NCBI GenBank assembly: GCA_963780755.1
Contig: CAWACX010000002.1
Span: 558,001-622,000, forward strand
DNA length: 64,000 nt
Direction: 5' to 3'
Source of the DNA: JALYNX01 sp963780755
GTDB taxonomy: Bacteria > Actinomycetota > Acidimicrobiia > Spongiisociales > ZC4RG35
Part shown: in pieces, positions 55,603-64,000 of the stretch
Layout: every line of letters starts with the position of its first letter
How positions within the stretch are numbered: position 1 is the stretch's first letter
Notes under the pieces: model-generated
Told to the model about the DNA's origin: nothing
The model's database searches: none
The model's input: the letters and a program-made list of their open reading frames with translations, nothing else
Position numbers and translations under genes: made by a program

Positions 55603-56583
55603 CTGCTCCCGCGGTCGAGGCGGAGCGCTTCGCAGTCCTCGCCGACGCGGTCCTCGACCAGGTGGAGAGGGCAGTCATCGGCAAACGGCAGACATTGGAA
55701 CTGGTGCTCATGGCGATCCTCGCCAACGGGCACGTCCTGATCGAGGACCTTCCGGGCCTGGCCAAGACCCTCGTCGCTCGCAGCTTCGCCGCGGCAACCG
55801 ACCTCGAATTCGCTCGGGTCCAGTTCACACCGGACCTGATGCCGATGGACATCACGGGCTCCTTCGTCCTCGACCCGGACACCGGGCGTCCCGGGTTCCG
55901 GCCCGGGCCGGTGTTCTCCAACCTGCTCCTGGCCGACGAGATCAACCGGGCACCGGCCAAGACCCAGGCGGCATTGCTGGAGGCCATGCAGGAGCATCAG
56001 GTGACGGTCGACGGCGTCACCCGACCCCTCGGTCCCCCGTTCCTGGTCATTGCGACCCAGAACCCGATCGAATACGAAGGCACCTACCCCCTTCCCGAGG
56101 CCCAGATCGATCGGTTCCTGATCCGGGCCCGCATCGGATATCCCGATCGCGGGCCGGAATGGGAGATGCTCGACCGTCGAGCGCGGTCGCGGGTCCGATG
56201 ACGTCGACATCGATGTCGTGGTCGATCGCTCGACCCTTCTCCAGATGCAGGGAGTCGTCGAAGAAGTGCACCTCTCCGAGCCGGTCGGCCGCTACATCGT
56301 CGACCTGGTCTCGGCTACCCGGACGTCGGGCCGGGTGCGTGTCGGATCGAGCCCGCGCGGCTCATTGGCGCTGATGAAGCTGGCACGGGCCCGGGCGGCT
56401 CTGTCCGGGCGAAGCTTCGTCCTGCCGGACGACGTCCAGGAGGTCGCGATCCCGGCCTTGGCCCACCGCTTGATCCTCCGGCCAGAGTTCTGGGCCCAGG
56501 AGTTGAGCGAGGAGAAAGTCATCCAGGACGTCCTGGAGCAGGTGCCCAGCCCTCCGGCTGCGCCCGACGCCTTCCAACCATGA
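55599..56583 (+). CDS. MoxR-family AAA+ ATPase (one frameshift)
   Basis: About 327 residues merged, GTG 55599. AAA core: VIGKRQTLELVLMAILANGH, Walker A VLIEDLPGLAKTLVARSFAA, QFTPDLMPMDITGSFVLDPD, Walker B LLLADEINRAPAKTQAALLE, and PFLVIATQNPIEYEGTYPLP with the sensor and arginine-finger region AQIDRFLIR. The frame is lost near 56173 (stop 56201). A frame one base on continues with DVDIDVVVDRSTLLQMQGVV and the lid ALMKLARARAALSGRSFVLP to 56583, so one extra base is likely. It probably works as a chaperone-like ATPase with the DUF58 protein. Confidence 0.88.
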
Positions 56584-57866
56584 GGGTCGAGGCCAACCCT
56601 CGCCTGCGGGCCTATGTGACCGCCGGCATGACCGGGTTGGCGGGCGCCCTTGCAATCGGAGACCCGGCGCCTGCCCTGCTCGGTGCTGTGCTCTTGTCGA
56701 TTGGGGTGGTCGGCCTGACCCGAATGTCGACGATCACCTCCCGCGTCGAGCTCGGTGAGATGCCGGCATTGATCGTCGAGGGCGTCGAGTTCCGGCTCCG
56801 AGTGCGACTGAGCACCGATCAGGGGGTGCGTCGGGTGTATGTCGATCTGCCACATGAAGATCTGGAGCTGGTGAGCAGCGAGGGCGCCCGTCTCATCGGT
56901 GAGCACACGCTGGCTTTCGACTCTGTTCGCACCACGGCTGAGGCAGTAGTCACCCTGCGCCCGCTGACCTGGGGCCACCTCCAGGTTGGCCCGGCCTCGA
57001 TTCGAATCGAATCCCCTCTGGGGATGTACGACATGACCAGGACCGAGCCCGTAGTCCACTCCATCGCCGTGATGCCGGCCGAGGCCAGGACACGCAGGCT
57101 CCTTGCGCCTTTGGAGACCAATTTCCACGTCGGCGAGTTGGTGTCCGCGGGTCGGGGCCCGGGGACCGAGTTCGCCGAGATCCGCCCTTACCGGCACGGT
57201 GATGACCCGAGGTGGATCAACTGGCGGGTGTCGTCGAGGGCGCAACAGCGTTGGGTAAACGACCGCCACCCGGAGCGAAATGGGGACGTCCTGCTCCTCG
57301 TCGACTCCGGGATCGACGTTGGGACCGGTCTGGAGATCGTCATGGACCGCACGATTCGGTTGGCAGCGGCCCTGATCAATGCCCATTCCCGGCGTCAGCA
57401 CCGCCTCGGGTTGATCACCACGGATGGCCGGAGCCGCTGGATCTTGCCTGGCATGGGCGAGGGACATCGTCGCCATCTCCTCGAGCAATTGATATCGGTG
57501 ACTCCGGGCCGGGTGAGTTGGGACGCCGTGGAGCGAACCGTGGCCCGGGTCGCTCGCCGTCCGGCCATGGTGATTGTCCTCACCTCGCTCATCGACCCGA
57601 ACCTCGCGGGCATCACCCACTCGATGCGTCAGTCGGGGCTCGACGTCTCGGTCATCGAGCTCGAAGTGGGCTCGCTCTTGTCCCCGCCCGCCGATGACAC
57701 CCGTGCGCTGGGCCGACGGATCTGGGCCATGGACCTCGACCGGATTCGTGACCGGCTCGCTGCAGAGGGGATCCCGATGGCGGTCTGGTCGCCGGATGAC
57801 GGCCCCGACATCCCGATCGCACGACTCGAGCAATGGAGGACGTCTTGGCGTCGGCGGCTCGGCTGA
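56580..57866 (+). CDS. DUF58 domain protein (MoxR partner)
   Basis: 428 residues from ATG 56580 (ATGA overlap with moxR). Two N-terminal helices, a beta-rich region, then the DUF58 signature GRGPGTEFAEIRPYRHGDDP followed by RWINWRVSSRAQQRWVNDRH, leading into a von Willebrand A-like fold with DVLLLVDSGIDVGTGLEI. The MIDAS-like DSGID is degenerate. It is expected in the membrane, perhaps helping assemble envelope or metal-containing complexes. Confidence 0.9.
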   Translation: MRVEANPRLRAYVTAGMTGLAGALAIGDPAPALLGAVLLSIGVVGLTRMSTITSRVELGEMPALIVEGVEFRLRVRLSTDQGVRRVYVDLPHEDLELVSSEGARLIGEHTLAFDSVRTTAEAVVTLRPLTWGHLQVGPASIRIESPLGMYDMTRTEPVVHSIAVMPAEARTRRLLAPLETNFHVGELVSAGRGPGTEFAEIRPYRHGDDPRWINWRVSSRAQQRWVNDRHPERNGDVLLLVDSGIDVGTGLEIVMDRTIRLAAALINAHSRRQHRLGLITTDGRSRWILPGMGEGHRRHLLEQLISVTPGRVSWDAVERTVARVARRPAMVIVLTSLIDPNLAGITHSMRQSGLDVSVIELEVGSLLSPPADDTRALGRRIWAMDLDRIRDRLAAEGIPMAVWSPDDGPDIPIARLEQWRTSWRRRLG

Positions 57867-58378
57867 GCGCAATCGTCTCCGTGGCTCTCGGCTTTGCACT
57901 GGTGATCTCGATCCCGACCAGTGGTGGCTCGGGGCTCGCCGCACTCGTCGGCTGGATCGGGCTCCTGATTCTCGTGATCGGAATGCTCACCGGCCTCCAC
58001 GGGTCGGTCACCGTTGCCGCGCTGGCCTTTGTGCTCCAACTGGTCATCGTCGCGGGACTCCCCGTTGGCCTGGCCCTGCCCCTCTGGCTGCAGACGCTGC
58101 TGATCGTCCTCGTCATCGAGTTCGCCGACGCCTCCCTCTCTTACCGTGACCATGCATCGGACCTGATCGTGAGCATCGGACGGGCCCTGGGCATCGCAAT
58201 CACTGCGAGCGTGGTGGTTCAGGTCATGTCGACCCTGCTCGCCGGAAGCGATGCGAGTGGAGCTCTCCTCCGCGCCGCCGGGGTAGGTGCGATGGTGATC
58301 GCAGGTGGCTGGGTGGTGACCTCCTGGCGACGGTCGGTCCTCGCGTCCGGGCGCGGCTCAGTCCAGAGTGATCGCTGA
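57833..58378 (+). CDS. Small polytopic membrane protein at the end of the MoxR/DUF58 operon
   Basis: 181 residues; ATG 57833 lies 34 bases inside the DUF58 gene. Five or six hydrophobic helices, such as LVGWIGLLILVIGMLTGLHG and LALPLWLQTLLIVLVIEFAD. No named family recognised. It overlaps the convergent glpX stop by 21 bases. Confidence 0.7.
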   Translation: MEDVLASAARLSAIVSVALGFALVISIPTSGGSGLAALVGWIGLLILVIGMLTGLHGSVTVAALAFVLQLVIVAGLPVGLALPLWLQTLLIVLVIEFADASLSYRDHASDLIVSIGRALGIAITASVVVQVMSTLLAGSDASGALLRAAGVGAMVIAGGWVVTSWRRSVLASGRGSVQSDR

Positions 58379-59347
58379 GATCTCTCGCAGCCTCGCCAAG
58401 TTGTGATGGGCGTCCATGTAGCGGATGGAGCCCGTCTTGGAGCGCATGATCACCGAGTGGGTGATCACGTGGTCACCGCGAAAGTCCACGCCTCTCAGGT
58501 AGTCGCCGCCGGTGACCCCGGTGGCTGCGAAGAACACGTTGTCCGACGACACCAGCTCGCGCGTGGTCAACACCTGAGCCAGGTCGAGCCCCTGCTCCAG
58601 GGCCTTTTGCTCCTCATCGCCGTCCCTCGGCCACAGCCGGCATTGGATCTCGCCACCGATGCAGGCGAGGGCGGCCGCGGCGATCACCGCCTCCGGCGAG
58701 CCGCCGATGCCCACGAGTATGTCCGCTGCAGTCTCTTCTCGGGCCGTCGAGATCGCCCCGGCGACATCGCCGTCACGAAGAAGTGAGATCCGGCCCCCGG
58801 CGCGGCGCACACCGTCGATGTAATGCTGGTTACGCGGCCGGTCGAGAATCAGGACGCGGAGGTCGTTGACGTCCTTTCCCTTGGCCTTGGCGACCTGCCT
58901 CAGGTTGTCCTCGATCGGTGCCTCGAGATCGATCGTCCCGGCAGCCTCCGGCCCCACCGCGATCTTGTCCATGTAGACGAGGGAGCCGGGGGCATACATC
59001 GAGCCCCGCCCCGCGGAGAGGGCGATCACGGCGATCGCACCCGGCATCCCGGCTGCGGTGAGAGTGGTCCCGTCCACCGGGTCGACGGCCACGTCGACGA
59101 CCAGCCCGGAACCGGTCCCGACACGTTCCCCGTTGTGCAACATCGGGGCGTCGTCCTTTTCACCTTCTCCGATCACGACCAGCCCATCGATGTCGAGAGT
59201 TGAGAGGTGAAGGCGCATCCCGTCGACCGCGGCCTGGTCGGCGGCTTCCTTGTCGCCCCGGCCCAGCCAACGCGCCGCCCCCATGGCAGCGGTTTCAGTC
59301 ACCCGCACCAGGTCAAGGCCCAGATTGGGCTCGACCGGTTCGGGCAT
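58358..59347 (-). CDS. glpX: Class II fructose-1,6-bisphosphatase
   Basis: 329 residues from ATG 59347, which overlaps the thiolase stop (TGATG); a longer frame to 59395 is a shadow. Metal and substrate motifs: GEGEKDDAPMLHNGERVG, VDVAVDPVDGTTLTAAGMPG, AIAVIALSAGRGSMYAPGSL, ILVGIGGSPEAVIAAAALAC, FAATGVTGGDYLRGVDF. It hydrolyses fructose-1,6-bisphosphate in gluconeogenesis. Class II is the usual actinobacterial form. It is coupled to a thiolase gene, giving an acetyl-CoA / gluconeogenesis grouping. Confidence 0.95.
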   Translation of the reverse strand: MPEPVEPNLGLDLVRVTETAAMGAARWLGRGDKEAADQAAVDGMRLHLSTLDIDGLVVIGEGEKDDAPMLHNGERVGTGSGLVVDVAVDPVDGTTLTAAGMPGAIAVIALSAGRGSMYAPGSLVYMDKIAVGPEAAGTIDLEAPIEDNLRQVAKAKGKDVNDLRVLILDRPRNQHYIDGVRRAGGRISLLRDGDVAGAISTAREETAADILVGIGGSPEAVIAAAALACIGGEIQCRLWPRDGDEEQKALEQGLDLAQVLTTRELVSSDNVFFAATGVTGGDYLRGVDFRGDHVITHSVIMRSKTGSIRYMDAHHNLARLREISAITLD

Positions 59348-60522
59348 CAGGAGACCCGGACCACGATGGCATCTCCCTGGCCCCCGCCCCCGCACAGCGT
59401 CGCCGCCCCCACGCCGCCCCCTCGCGCCCGCAGCGCGTCGATGAGAGTGATGACGATGCGGGCCCCGGTCGCGCCGAGAGGATGCCCCAAGGCGACCGCT
59501 CCCCCTCTGACGTTGATCCGGTCCTGGGGCAGGTCGAGCATCCGCGCCGACCAGATCGCCACGGCGGCGAACGCTTCATTGATCTCGATGAGGTCCAGGT
59601 CCGAGGGCTCGAGCCCGGCCTTCTTCAGCGCAACGAGCAGTGCTTCGGCAGGGCGCTCGTGGAGCGTGGCATCACCTCCACCGATCTGTCCGTAGGCCAG
59701 TATCTCGGCGAGGACCGGGGATTCCGCGGCCTCTGCCGCGGATCGATCGGCCACGACTACGGCGGCCCCTCCATCGGAGATCTGCGAAGCGTTGCCCGCG
59801 GTGATGGTCCCACCCGGGCTGAATGCGGGTCGGAGGGCGGAAAGGGACTCGAAGCTGGCGTCGGCCCGGATCCCCTCATCGGCAGCCACCACCACCGGGT
59901 CACCCTTGCGTTGGGGCACCTCGACCGGGACGATTTCCTCCGGGTTGGCCTGCGCCGCCTCGGCGGCCAGCCGATGGCTGCGTGCCGACCACTCGTCTTG
60001 CTCGCTCCTGTCGATGCCGAGTCGCTCGTTCTTGTGATCGGACGACTCGCCCATCGTGCAGTGGTCGAACGCACAGAACAGACCGTCGTGCTGCATCACG
60101 TCGATGAGAGCGGCATCGCCGATCCGGGCCCCCCAGCGCAGCTCGCGAACCACATGCGGGGCATTGGACATGCTCTCCATCCCCCCGGCGACGACAAAGC
60201 TGGAATCTCCGAGTCTCACCGCGCGGTCGGCGAGCCCGATGGCGGACATCCCCGAGAGGCACACCTTGTTGATCGTCACCGAGGGCACTGTCATGGGGAG
60301 CCCACCTGCAACGGCGGCTTGTCTCGCCGTGATCTGCCCCTCTCCGGCCTGGAGCACGTGGCCGAACAGGACCTCGTCGATTGCAGATGGATCGACACCG
60401 GAGCGAGCCAGAGCTCCCGAAATCGCCATCCCGCCCAGATCGACGGCGCGCAATGGGGACAGGGAGCCGCCGTACTTGCCTATCGGGGTGCGGGCGATTC
60501 CGGTGATGACACTATTGCTCAC
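59347..60522 (-). CDS. Acetyl-CoA C-acetyltransferase (thiolase)
   Basis: 391 residues. Catalytic Cys near 88 in INKVCLSGMSAIGLADRAVR, GGMESMSNAPHVV, the GHPLGATGARI His motif and the C-terminal catalytic Cys in ATLCGGGGQGDAIVVRV. It joins or cleaves acetyl-CoA / acetoacetyl-CoA or longer 3-ketoacyl-CoAs. The gene is divergent from the methylmalonyl-CoA epimerase gene with 72 bases between and coupled to glpX downstream, consistent with a role in short-chain acyl-CoA metabolism. Confidence 0.94.
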   Translation of the reverse strand: MSNSVITGIARTPIGKYGGSLSPLRAVDLGGMAISGALARSGVDPSAIDEVLFGHVLQAGEGQITARQAAVAGGLPMTVPSVTINKVCLSGMSAIGLADRAVRLGDSSFVVAGGMESMSNAPHVVRELRWGARIGDAALIDVMQHDGLFCAFDHCTMGESSDHKNERLGIDRSEQDEWSARSHRLAAEAAQANPEEIVPVEVPQRKGDPVVVAADEGIRADASFESLSALRPAFSPGGTITAGNASQISDGGAAVVVADRSAAEAAESPVLAEILAYGQIGGGDATLHERPAEALLVALKKAGLEPSDLDLIEINEAFAAVAIWSARMLDLPQDRINVRGGAVALGHPLGATGARIVITLIDALRARGGGVGAATLCGGGGQGDAIVVRVS

Positions 60523-60594
60523 GTTGTCCTCCGGAGGTTGATGCTACCGGTGGCCCGCGGACATCTCGGTGCCGGTGCCAATACCCTGTCGTCG

Positions 60595-61005
60595 GTGAAA
60601 TTGCTCAATCTGGACCATGTCGCCATCGCCGTCCATGACCTCGACCAGGCCGTGGAGGACTACCGCCTCCGATATCGGGTCTCTCCCCTTTACCGGGAGG
60701 TGGTGGAGTCGCAGGGGGTCGAAGAGGCGATGATCCCGGTAGGTGGCTCCTTCGTCCAGCTGCTGGCACCGCTGGACGGGGAGAGCCCCGTGGGCAGGTT
60801 CCTGGAGAAGCGGGGTGAGGGCATCCATCACATCGCATTCCTCGTCGCCGACATTGTTGTCGCCCTGGCACACCTGAAGGAGCAGGGCGCGAACCTTATC
60901 GACGAGGTCCCCCGGATCGGGGGCCGGGGGGCTCGTATCGCCTTCGTTCACCCTGCGGACCTCGGTGGTACCTTGATCGAGCTCGTGGAGATCGCAGATG
61001 ATTGA
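60595..61005 (+). CDS. mce: Methylmalonyl-CoA epimerase
   Basis: 136 residues from GTG 60595; an upstream extension of the frame runs over other genes and is a shadow. Glyoxalase/VOC fold: LNLDHVAIAVHDLDQAVEDY with the first metal His, IPVGGSFVQLLAPL, GEGIHHIAFLVADIVVALAH with the second, and the metal Glu in GTLIELVEI. It interconverts (2R)- and (2S)-methylmalonyl-CoA in propionate metabolism. The stop overlaps the next start (carboxylase epsilon-like) by eight bases. Confidence 0.93.
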   Translation: MKLLNLDHVAIAVHDLDQAVEDYRLRYRVSPLYREVVESQGVEEAMIPVGGSFVQLLAPLDGESPVGRFLEKRGEGIHHIAFLVADIVVALAHLKEQGANLIDEVPRIGGRGARIAFVHPADLGGTLIELVEIADD

Positions 61006-61183
61006 AGGCCTGGAGATCAAGGGCGGCGCGGGGCCTTTCGAGGCAGCGGTGATCGCCGTGGTCCTCGATCGGGTCACCCAGGAGGAGAATCAGGCGCGCC
61101 AGGCCATGCCCGGGGGAAGCGCAACGCTTCCCGCCTGGATGCGGGCAGTCCTCGAAGAGGAGCCGGAGTGGCCGACCGGTTGA
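60998..61183 (+). CDS. Small acyl-CoA carboxylase epsilon-like subunit
   Basis: 61 residues: IEGLEIKGGAGPFEAAVIAV, VLDRVTQEENQARQAMPGGS and a tail PAWMRAVLEEEPEWPTG. Size, the N-terminal strand-turn with a helix of the form AAVIAVVLDRV and the Trp-containing basic/Pro tail match the epsilon subunit of actinobacterial acyl-CoA/propionyl-CoA carboxylase. It overlaps the epimerase gene, which fits a propionyl-CoA pathway, but no carboxylase alpha or beta subunit is adjacent. Confidence 0.7.
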   Translation: MIEGLEIKGGAGPFEAAVIAVVLDRVTQEENQARQAMPGGSATLPAWMRAVLEEEPEWPTG

Positions 61184-61209
61184 TGGGGGCCCGACTCCAT
61201 CTGACCGGT

Positions 61210-62748
61210 TCAGCCCTCTCTCCTTCGGAGCTCGCTCAACTCAGGAGCCCGGAGGAGCAGCGAGGTCACGAGGAACACGGCCAGGACGGTCACCCCGCCG
61301 ATCACTGCCATGACCAGGCCTTCGACGATCGATAGCGGGTCGGTCCCAAACAGCGCCGTGATCAGGGGCAGGGCGACAAGCACCGAGATCCCGGCCGCGA
61401 GCAATGCCCGGAGCGAGGAGATCGCGACTTTCTGGACCGCTTCCCACCCGGAGTCGACACCCCAGGCAACCAGTAGCGCGCAGGCGTACAAGGTCATCAC
61501 CACCGTGGATGCCGCGGCGAAGCCCTCCACTCCCATTGCCCGGTAGAGCAGGATCCAGATCGGGATCGCGATCACGGTCCCGGCGGTCCCGATGAGGACC
61601 GGGGTCCACATCTTCCTCTTCGCATAGAAATGCCGGGACAGGATCTGGTGCAGGCCCCAGGCGGGGACCGAGAGGGCGTAGAGCATCAGGAGCCCGGCCA
61701 CCAACTCGGTGTCTTCTGAGCTGAAGTCACCCCACTGGTAGAGCAAGCGGACCATTGGCTTGGCGAGGACGAGGAGTGCGGCACCGGCCCCCGCCGCGAC
61801 GAACACCGTTGTGCGCGCTGCCCTCGAGGTGGTCGCGGTGAGCGCCGGCTCGTCGCCCCTGGCTGCCAGACGGGCAAAGAACGGGTAGGCGGCAACTCCG
61901 GCAGCCTGCGCGATGACCCCGATTGGGACCATGTTCAGCTGCCGGGCGAAGCTGAGGGCGGAGGTCGCCCCCTCCTCCACCTGCCCGAACCACTTGACGA
62001 ACTGCTCGTCGAGCACCGCTATCGACTGGCCCACCATCAAGGGCAGCGCCAATAACAGGTACTCGCCCACCGAAGACTGACCTCTGGGGACCGGCACCAT
62101 CCGCACTCCGGTGCGGCGAGCCCCATACCACTGCAGGCCGAAATTGCCGATCGCCGACCCGATCACCGCGCCCCAGAGGAACCCCTCAGGGCTGGCCTCA
62201 CCCACCACTGCGGACGCCAGCCCGCCGATGATGATCGCCAGGTTGTAAATCACCGGCGCCAGAGCGGGGACCAGGAAGCGGCGGTGGGTGTACTGCACCG
62301 CCATGAGCAGGGCGCCAAGCACGAGGAACACCTGGGCCGGGAGCACGAGCCGGGTGAGGGAGACAAGCCGGTCGTGATCGGCCACCACTTCAGGGAACAT
62401 CAGTGACACAAACCAATCGGTCCCCACCCACATCAGCGCGGTGAGGGCCAGGATCGCGATCAGGGTGAACCTGAAGACCGAGCTGAACGCCCGGTCCAGG
62501 GCGGCACCGTCCCCCCGTTCCAGGTGCCGGCTCAGTATCGGGATCAGAGTGATTGTGAGATAGGCGCCGGCGAGCAGGTAATTGAGGAAATCCGGGATGG
62601 TGAACGCCTGGCGATAGAGGTCGCCTTCGACGTTGACGCCGATCAATGAGGCGAGCAGCGTCTCGCGTGCTAGCCCGAGGAGCCTCGACAGGAGCACGCT
62701 CGCCGAGACCACCAGGGCGGCGGTCCCCATCCTCATCGGCCTACTCAT
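61210..62748 (-). CDS. murJ: Lipid II flippase MurJ
   Basis: 512 residues, about 14 membrane helices of the MOP superfamily. Motifs: SVLLSRLLGLARETLLASLI, FTIPDFLNYLLAGAYLTITL, PIGVIAQAAGVAAYPFFARL. It moves lipid II to the outer face of the membrane for peptidoglycan synthesis. The length is normal for the core without the long C-terminal extension of mycobacterial MurJ. The ATG overlaps the PHP gene stop by 4 bases. Confidence 0.94.
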   Translation of the reverse strand: MSRPMRMGTAALVVSASVLLSRLLGLARETLLASLIGVNVEGDLYRQAFTIPDFLNYLLAGAYLTITLIPILSRHLERGDGAALDRAFSSVFRFTLIAILALTALMWVGTDWFVSLMFPEVVADHDRLVSLTRLVLPAQVFLVLGALLMAVQYTHRRFLVPALAPVIYNLAIIIGGLASAVVGEASPEGFLWGAVIGSAIGNFGLQWYGARRTGVRMVPVPRGQSSVGEYLLLALPLMVGQSIAVLDEQFVKWFGQVEEGATSALSFARQLNMVPIGVIAQAAGVAAYPFFARLAARGDEPALTATTSRAARTTVFVAAGAGAALLVLAKPMVRLLYQWGDFSSEDTELVAGLLMLYALSVPAWGLHQILSRHFYAKRKMWTPVLIGTAGTVIAIPIWILLYRAMGVEGFAAASTVVMTLYACALLVAWGVDSGWEAVQKVAISSLRALLAAGISVLVALPLITALFGTDPLSIVEGLVMAVIGGVTVLAVFLVTSLLLRAPELSELRRREG

Positions 62749-63593
62749 GTCATCCCCACGTGGGCGCGCAGCCCCTCGACCACGGAGTCGGGGACGGCGA
62801 GGTCGCCATACCCCGTCCCCAACTCGAGGCCCGGCTTGTAGGCACCGTGATAGTCGCTGCCACCGGAAGGGACGAGACCGAAGCGGTGGGCGAGATCGCT
62901 GTACCCCTCGCGCTCGTGTCGGCGGTAGCCGGCGTAGTTCGCCTCCAGGCCGACCAACCCGGCCCGCACCAGTCGATGGAGGAGGTCCTCCATCTCAGCG
63001 GCACGGTTGATGGCGAGGGTGTGGGGGTGGGCGAGCACCGGCACGGCTCCCGATTCCCGAGCCAGCCGAATTGCGTCCTCCGGGGTGAGACGGGGCCGAC
63101 TGACGTATGCAGACCCACCCGCGGTCAGGTAGGACTCGAAGGCCTCCTCCTGTGACTCGACATAGCCTTTTCGCAGCATGACTGCCGCGATGTGGGGTCG
63201 GCCCACCGTTCCGCCGCCGGCCTCCATTTCGATCTCTTCGATGGTGACGTCCATCCCCAACTCGGCAAGCCTCAGGGCGATTGCGGCATTCCGCTGATCG
63301 CGTCCCAGTCGCAGACCTTCGAGCCGGTCCTGGAGAGGGCCCGGCCCCGGTGAGAGCCACAGGACTACGAGGTGCATGCCCCCCTGGTCGTAAGCGAGGG
63401 ACAGTTCGGTGCCCGGAATCAGCTCGAGCTCGGTCCCCTTTGCCGCCGCGACCGCATCGGCGATTCCGATCTGGGTGTCGTGATCGGTCAGGGCGAGGGT
63501 GGTGAGGCCGATCTCCAGTGCGCGGAGCACCAGCGCGGCGGGCTTCTCGGTCCCGTCGGAGGCCGTGGAATGGGAGTGGAGGTCTACCGCCAT
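62745..63593 (-). CDS. PHP-domain metal-dependent phosphoesterase
   Basis: 282 residues. PHP motifs: VDLHSHSTASDGTEKPAALV (His pairs), LALTDHDTQIG, LIPGTELSLAY, VPVLAHPHTL and LVPSGGSDYHG. Such proteins hydrolyse 3',5'-nucleoside bisphosphates or 5'-phosphorylated oligonucleotides (YciV/RnaAM type); ribonuclease activity is possible. It is coupled to murJ by ATGA. Confidence 0.93.
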   Translation of the reverse strand: MAVDLHSHSTASDGTEKPAALVLRALEIGLTTLALTDHDTQIGIADAVAAAKGTELELIPGTELSLAYDQGGMHLVVLWLSPGPGPLQDRLEGLRLGRDQRNAAIALRLAELGMDVTIEEIEMEAGGGTVGRPHIAAVMLRKGYVESQEEAFESYLTAGGSAYVSRPRLTPEDAIRLARESGAVPVLAHPHTLAINRAAEMEDLLHRLVRAGLVGLEANYAGYRRHEREGYSDLAHRFGLVPSGGSDYHGAYKPGLELGTGYGDLAVPDSVVEGLRAHVGMT

Positions 63594-63630
63594 GGGGTCA
63601 TCTGCACCCCGATGATGGTGGCTGGGACCG

Positions 63631-64000
63631 TCAAGAACCGGTTACGTCGATGGTCACCGAGTCGATGTAGACCGTCTCCAGAGGGAGGCTCTTCTCTCTG
63701 GTACCGGGACGGGTGGCGGTCTCGACTCCGGCAATGAGCTCCAGGGTCTCCTGACCGGACACCACCTCGCCGAGGACGTTGAACAGGGGATTGAGGGTTG
63801 AGGCCCCCTCGCCGGTGACGATGAAGAATTGGCTGCCGGTCGTTCCCTTGCCCCGGTTGTCCATCGCGACCACACCCGGCTCGTAGATGAAGTCCTCGGC
63901 CGGGAATTCGTCGGCGATCTCGTATCCTGGCCCTCCCGATCCGTCGGCCATGGGGTCTCCGGTCTGGACTTTGAAGTCCTCGACGACACGGTGGAAGACC
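63631..64000 (-). CDS. Cyclophilin-type peptidyl-prolyl isomerase, C-terminal part (cut by window edge)
   Basis: The frame runs off the right edge; about 122 residues are visible. It includes VFHRVVEDFKVQTGDPMADG, IADEFPAEDFIYEPGVVAMD, TGSQFFIVTGEGASTLNPLF and NVLGEVVSGQETLELIAG, all cyclophilin core motifs (active-site Arg in HRVV, Gln in QTGDP, Phe in QFFI). An internal Met at 63951 would give only a partial domain, so the true start is beyond the window. Confidence 0.92.
   Translation of the reverse strand, partial: VFHRVVEDFKVQTGDPMADGSGGPGYEIADEFPAEDFIYEPGVVAMDNRGKGTTGSQFFIVTGEGASTLNPLFNVLGEVVSGQETLELIAGVETATRPGTREKSLPLETVYIDSVTIDVTGS

Noticed and set aside
59200..60594. Upstream extension of the methylmalonyl-CoA epimerase frame
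   Set aside because: It covers the thiolase and glpX starts on the other strand; the true epimerase domain begins at GTG 60595.

Overview
The window is dense, high-GC bacterial chromosome. The gene content points to an actinobacterium, probably a deep-branching lineage such as Acidimicrobiia. The evidence is an AfsR/SARP-type regulator, an acyl-CoA carboxylase epsilon-like subunit beside methylmalonyl-CoA epimerase, a MoxR/DUF58 operon, lipoproteins with actinobacterial-style low-complexity linkers, and SLH-like repeats with a Gly-Cys-Asn-Pro-Pro core. The lineage is inferred; no rRNA or tRNA gene was seen. There is no gene-free stretch over 300 bases.

Layout. 1-5.7 kb: three SLH-like surface-protein genes, two sharing a 604-bp near-identical direct repeat, with a winged-helix regulator and an ammonium transporter between them. 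5.8-13.2 kb: adhesin-head lipoprotein, esterase, HAD hydrolase, FAD oxidoreductase, H+-pumping pyrophosphatase, and a prenyltransferase-like/methyltransferase pair. 13.2-20.4 kb: cupredoxin-like lipoprotein coupled to a histidine kinase, then an aminotransferase / HDAC-type deacetylase / S9 peptidase operon and a divergent P1 peptidase. 20.4-23.8 kb: a cassette of UBP zinc finger, response regulator fused to a thioredoxin-reductase-like flavoprotein, and cNMP-binding histidine kinase. 23.8-29.3 kb: fabH, TadE/TadG-type proteins, a NarL-type two-component pair.

29.4-44.3 kb is the most unusual part. A SARP/AAA/TPR regulator is divergent from five tandem, translationally coupled paralogous membrane proteins. 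These lead into a partner-switching module: a GAF-SpoIIE phosphatase with an RsbW-like ATPase domain, then two STAS anti-sigma antagonists. A broken FAD oxidoreductase, an unknown conserved protein and a sixth membrane paralogue follow. I read the block as a multi-input membrane signalling system feeding serine-phosphorylation partner switching.

44.3-64 kb is more ordinary: lipoprotein, crotonase, two ABC exporters around a dGTPase, dnaX-ybaB-recR, a DUF4129/MoxR/DUF58 operon, glpX, thiolase, methylmalonyl-CoA epimerase, carboxylase epsilon subunit, murJ, a PHP phosphoesterase and the end of a cyclophilin gene.

One warning for users: about 15 single-base frameshifts interrupt otherwise well-conserved reading frames, mostly in the accessory genes. 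At least some sit at short G or C runs, so consensus errors are as likely as real gene decay. Where I could see the continuation I give the merged extent.
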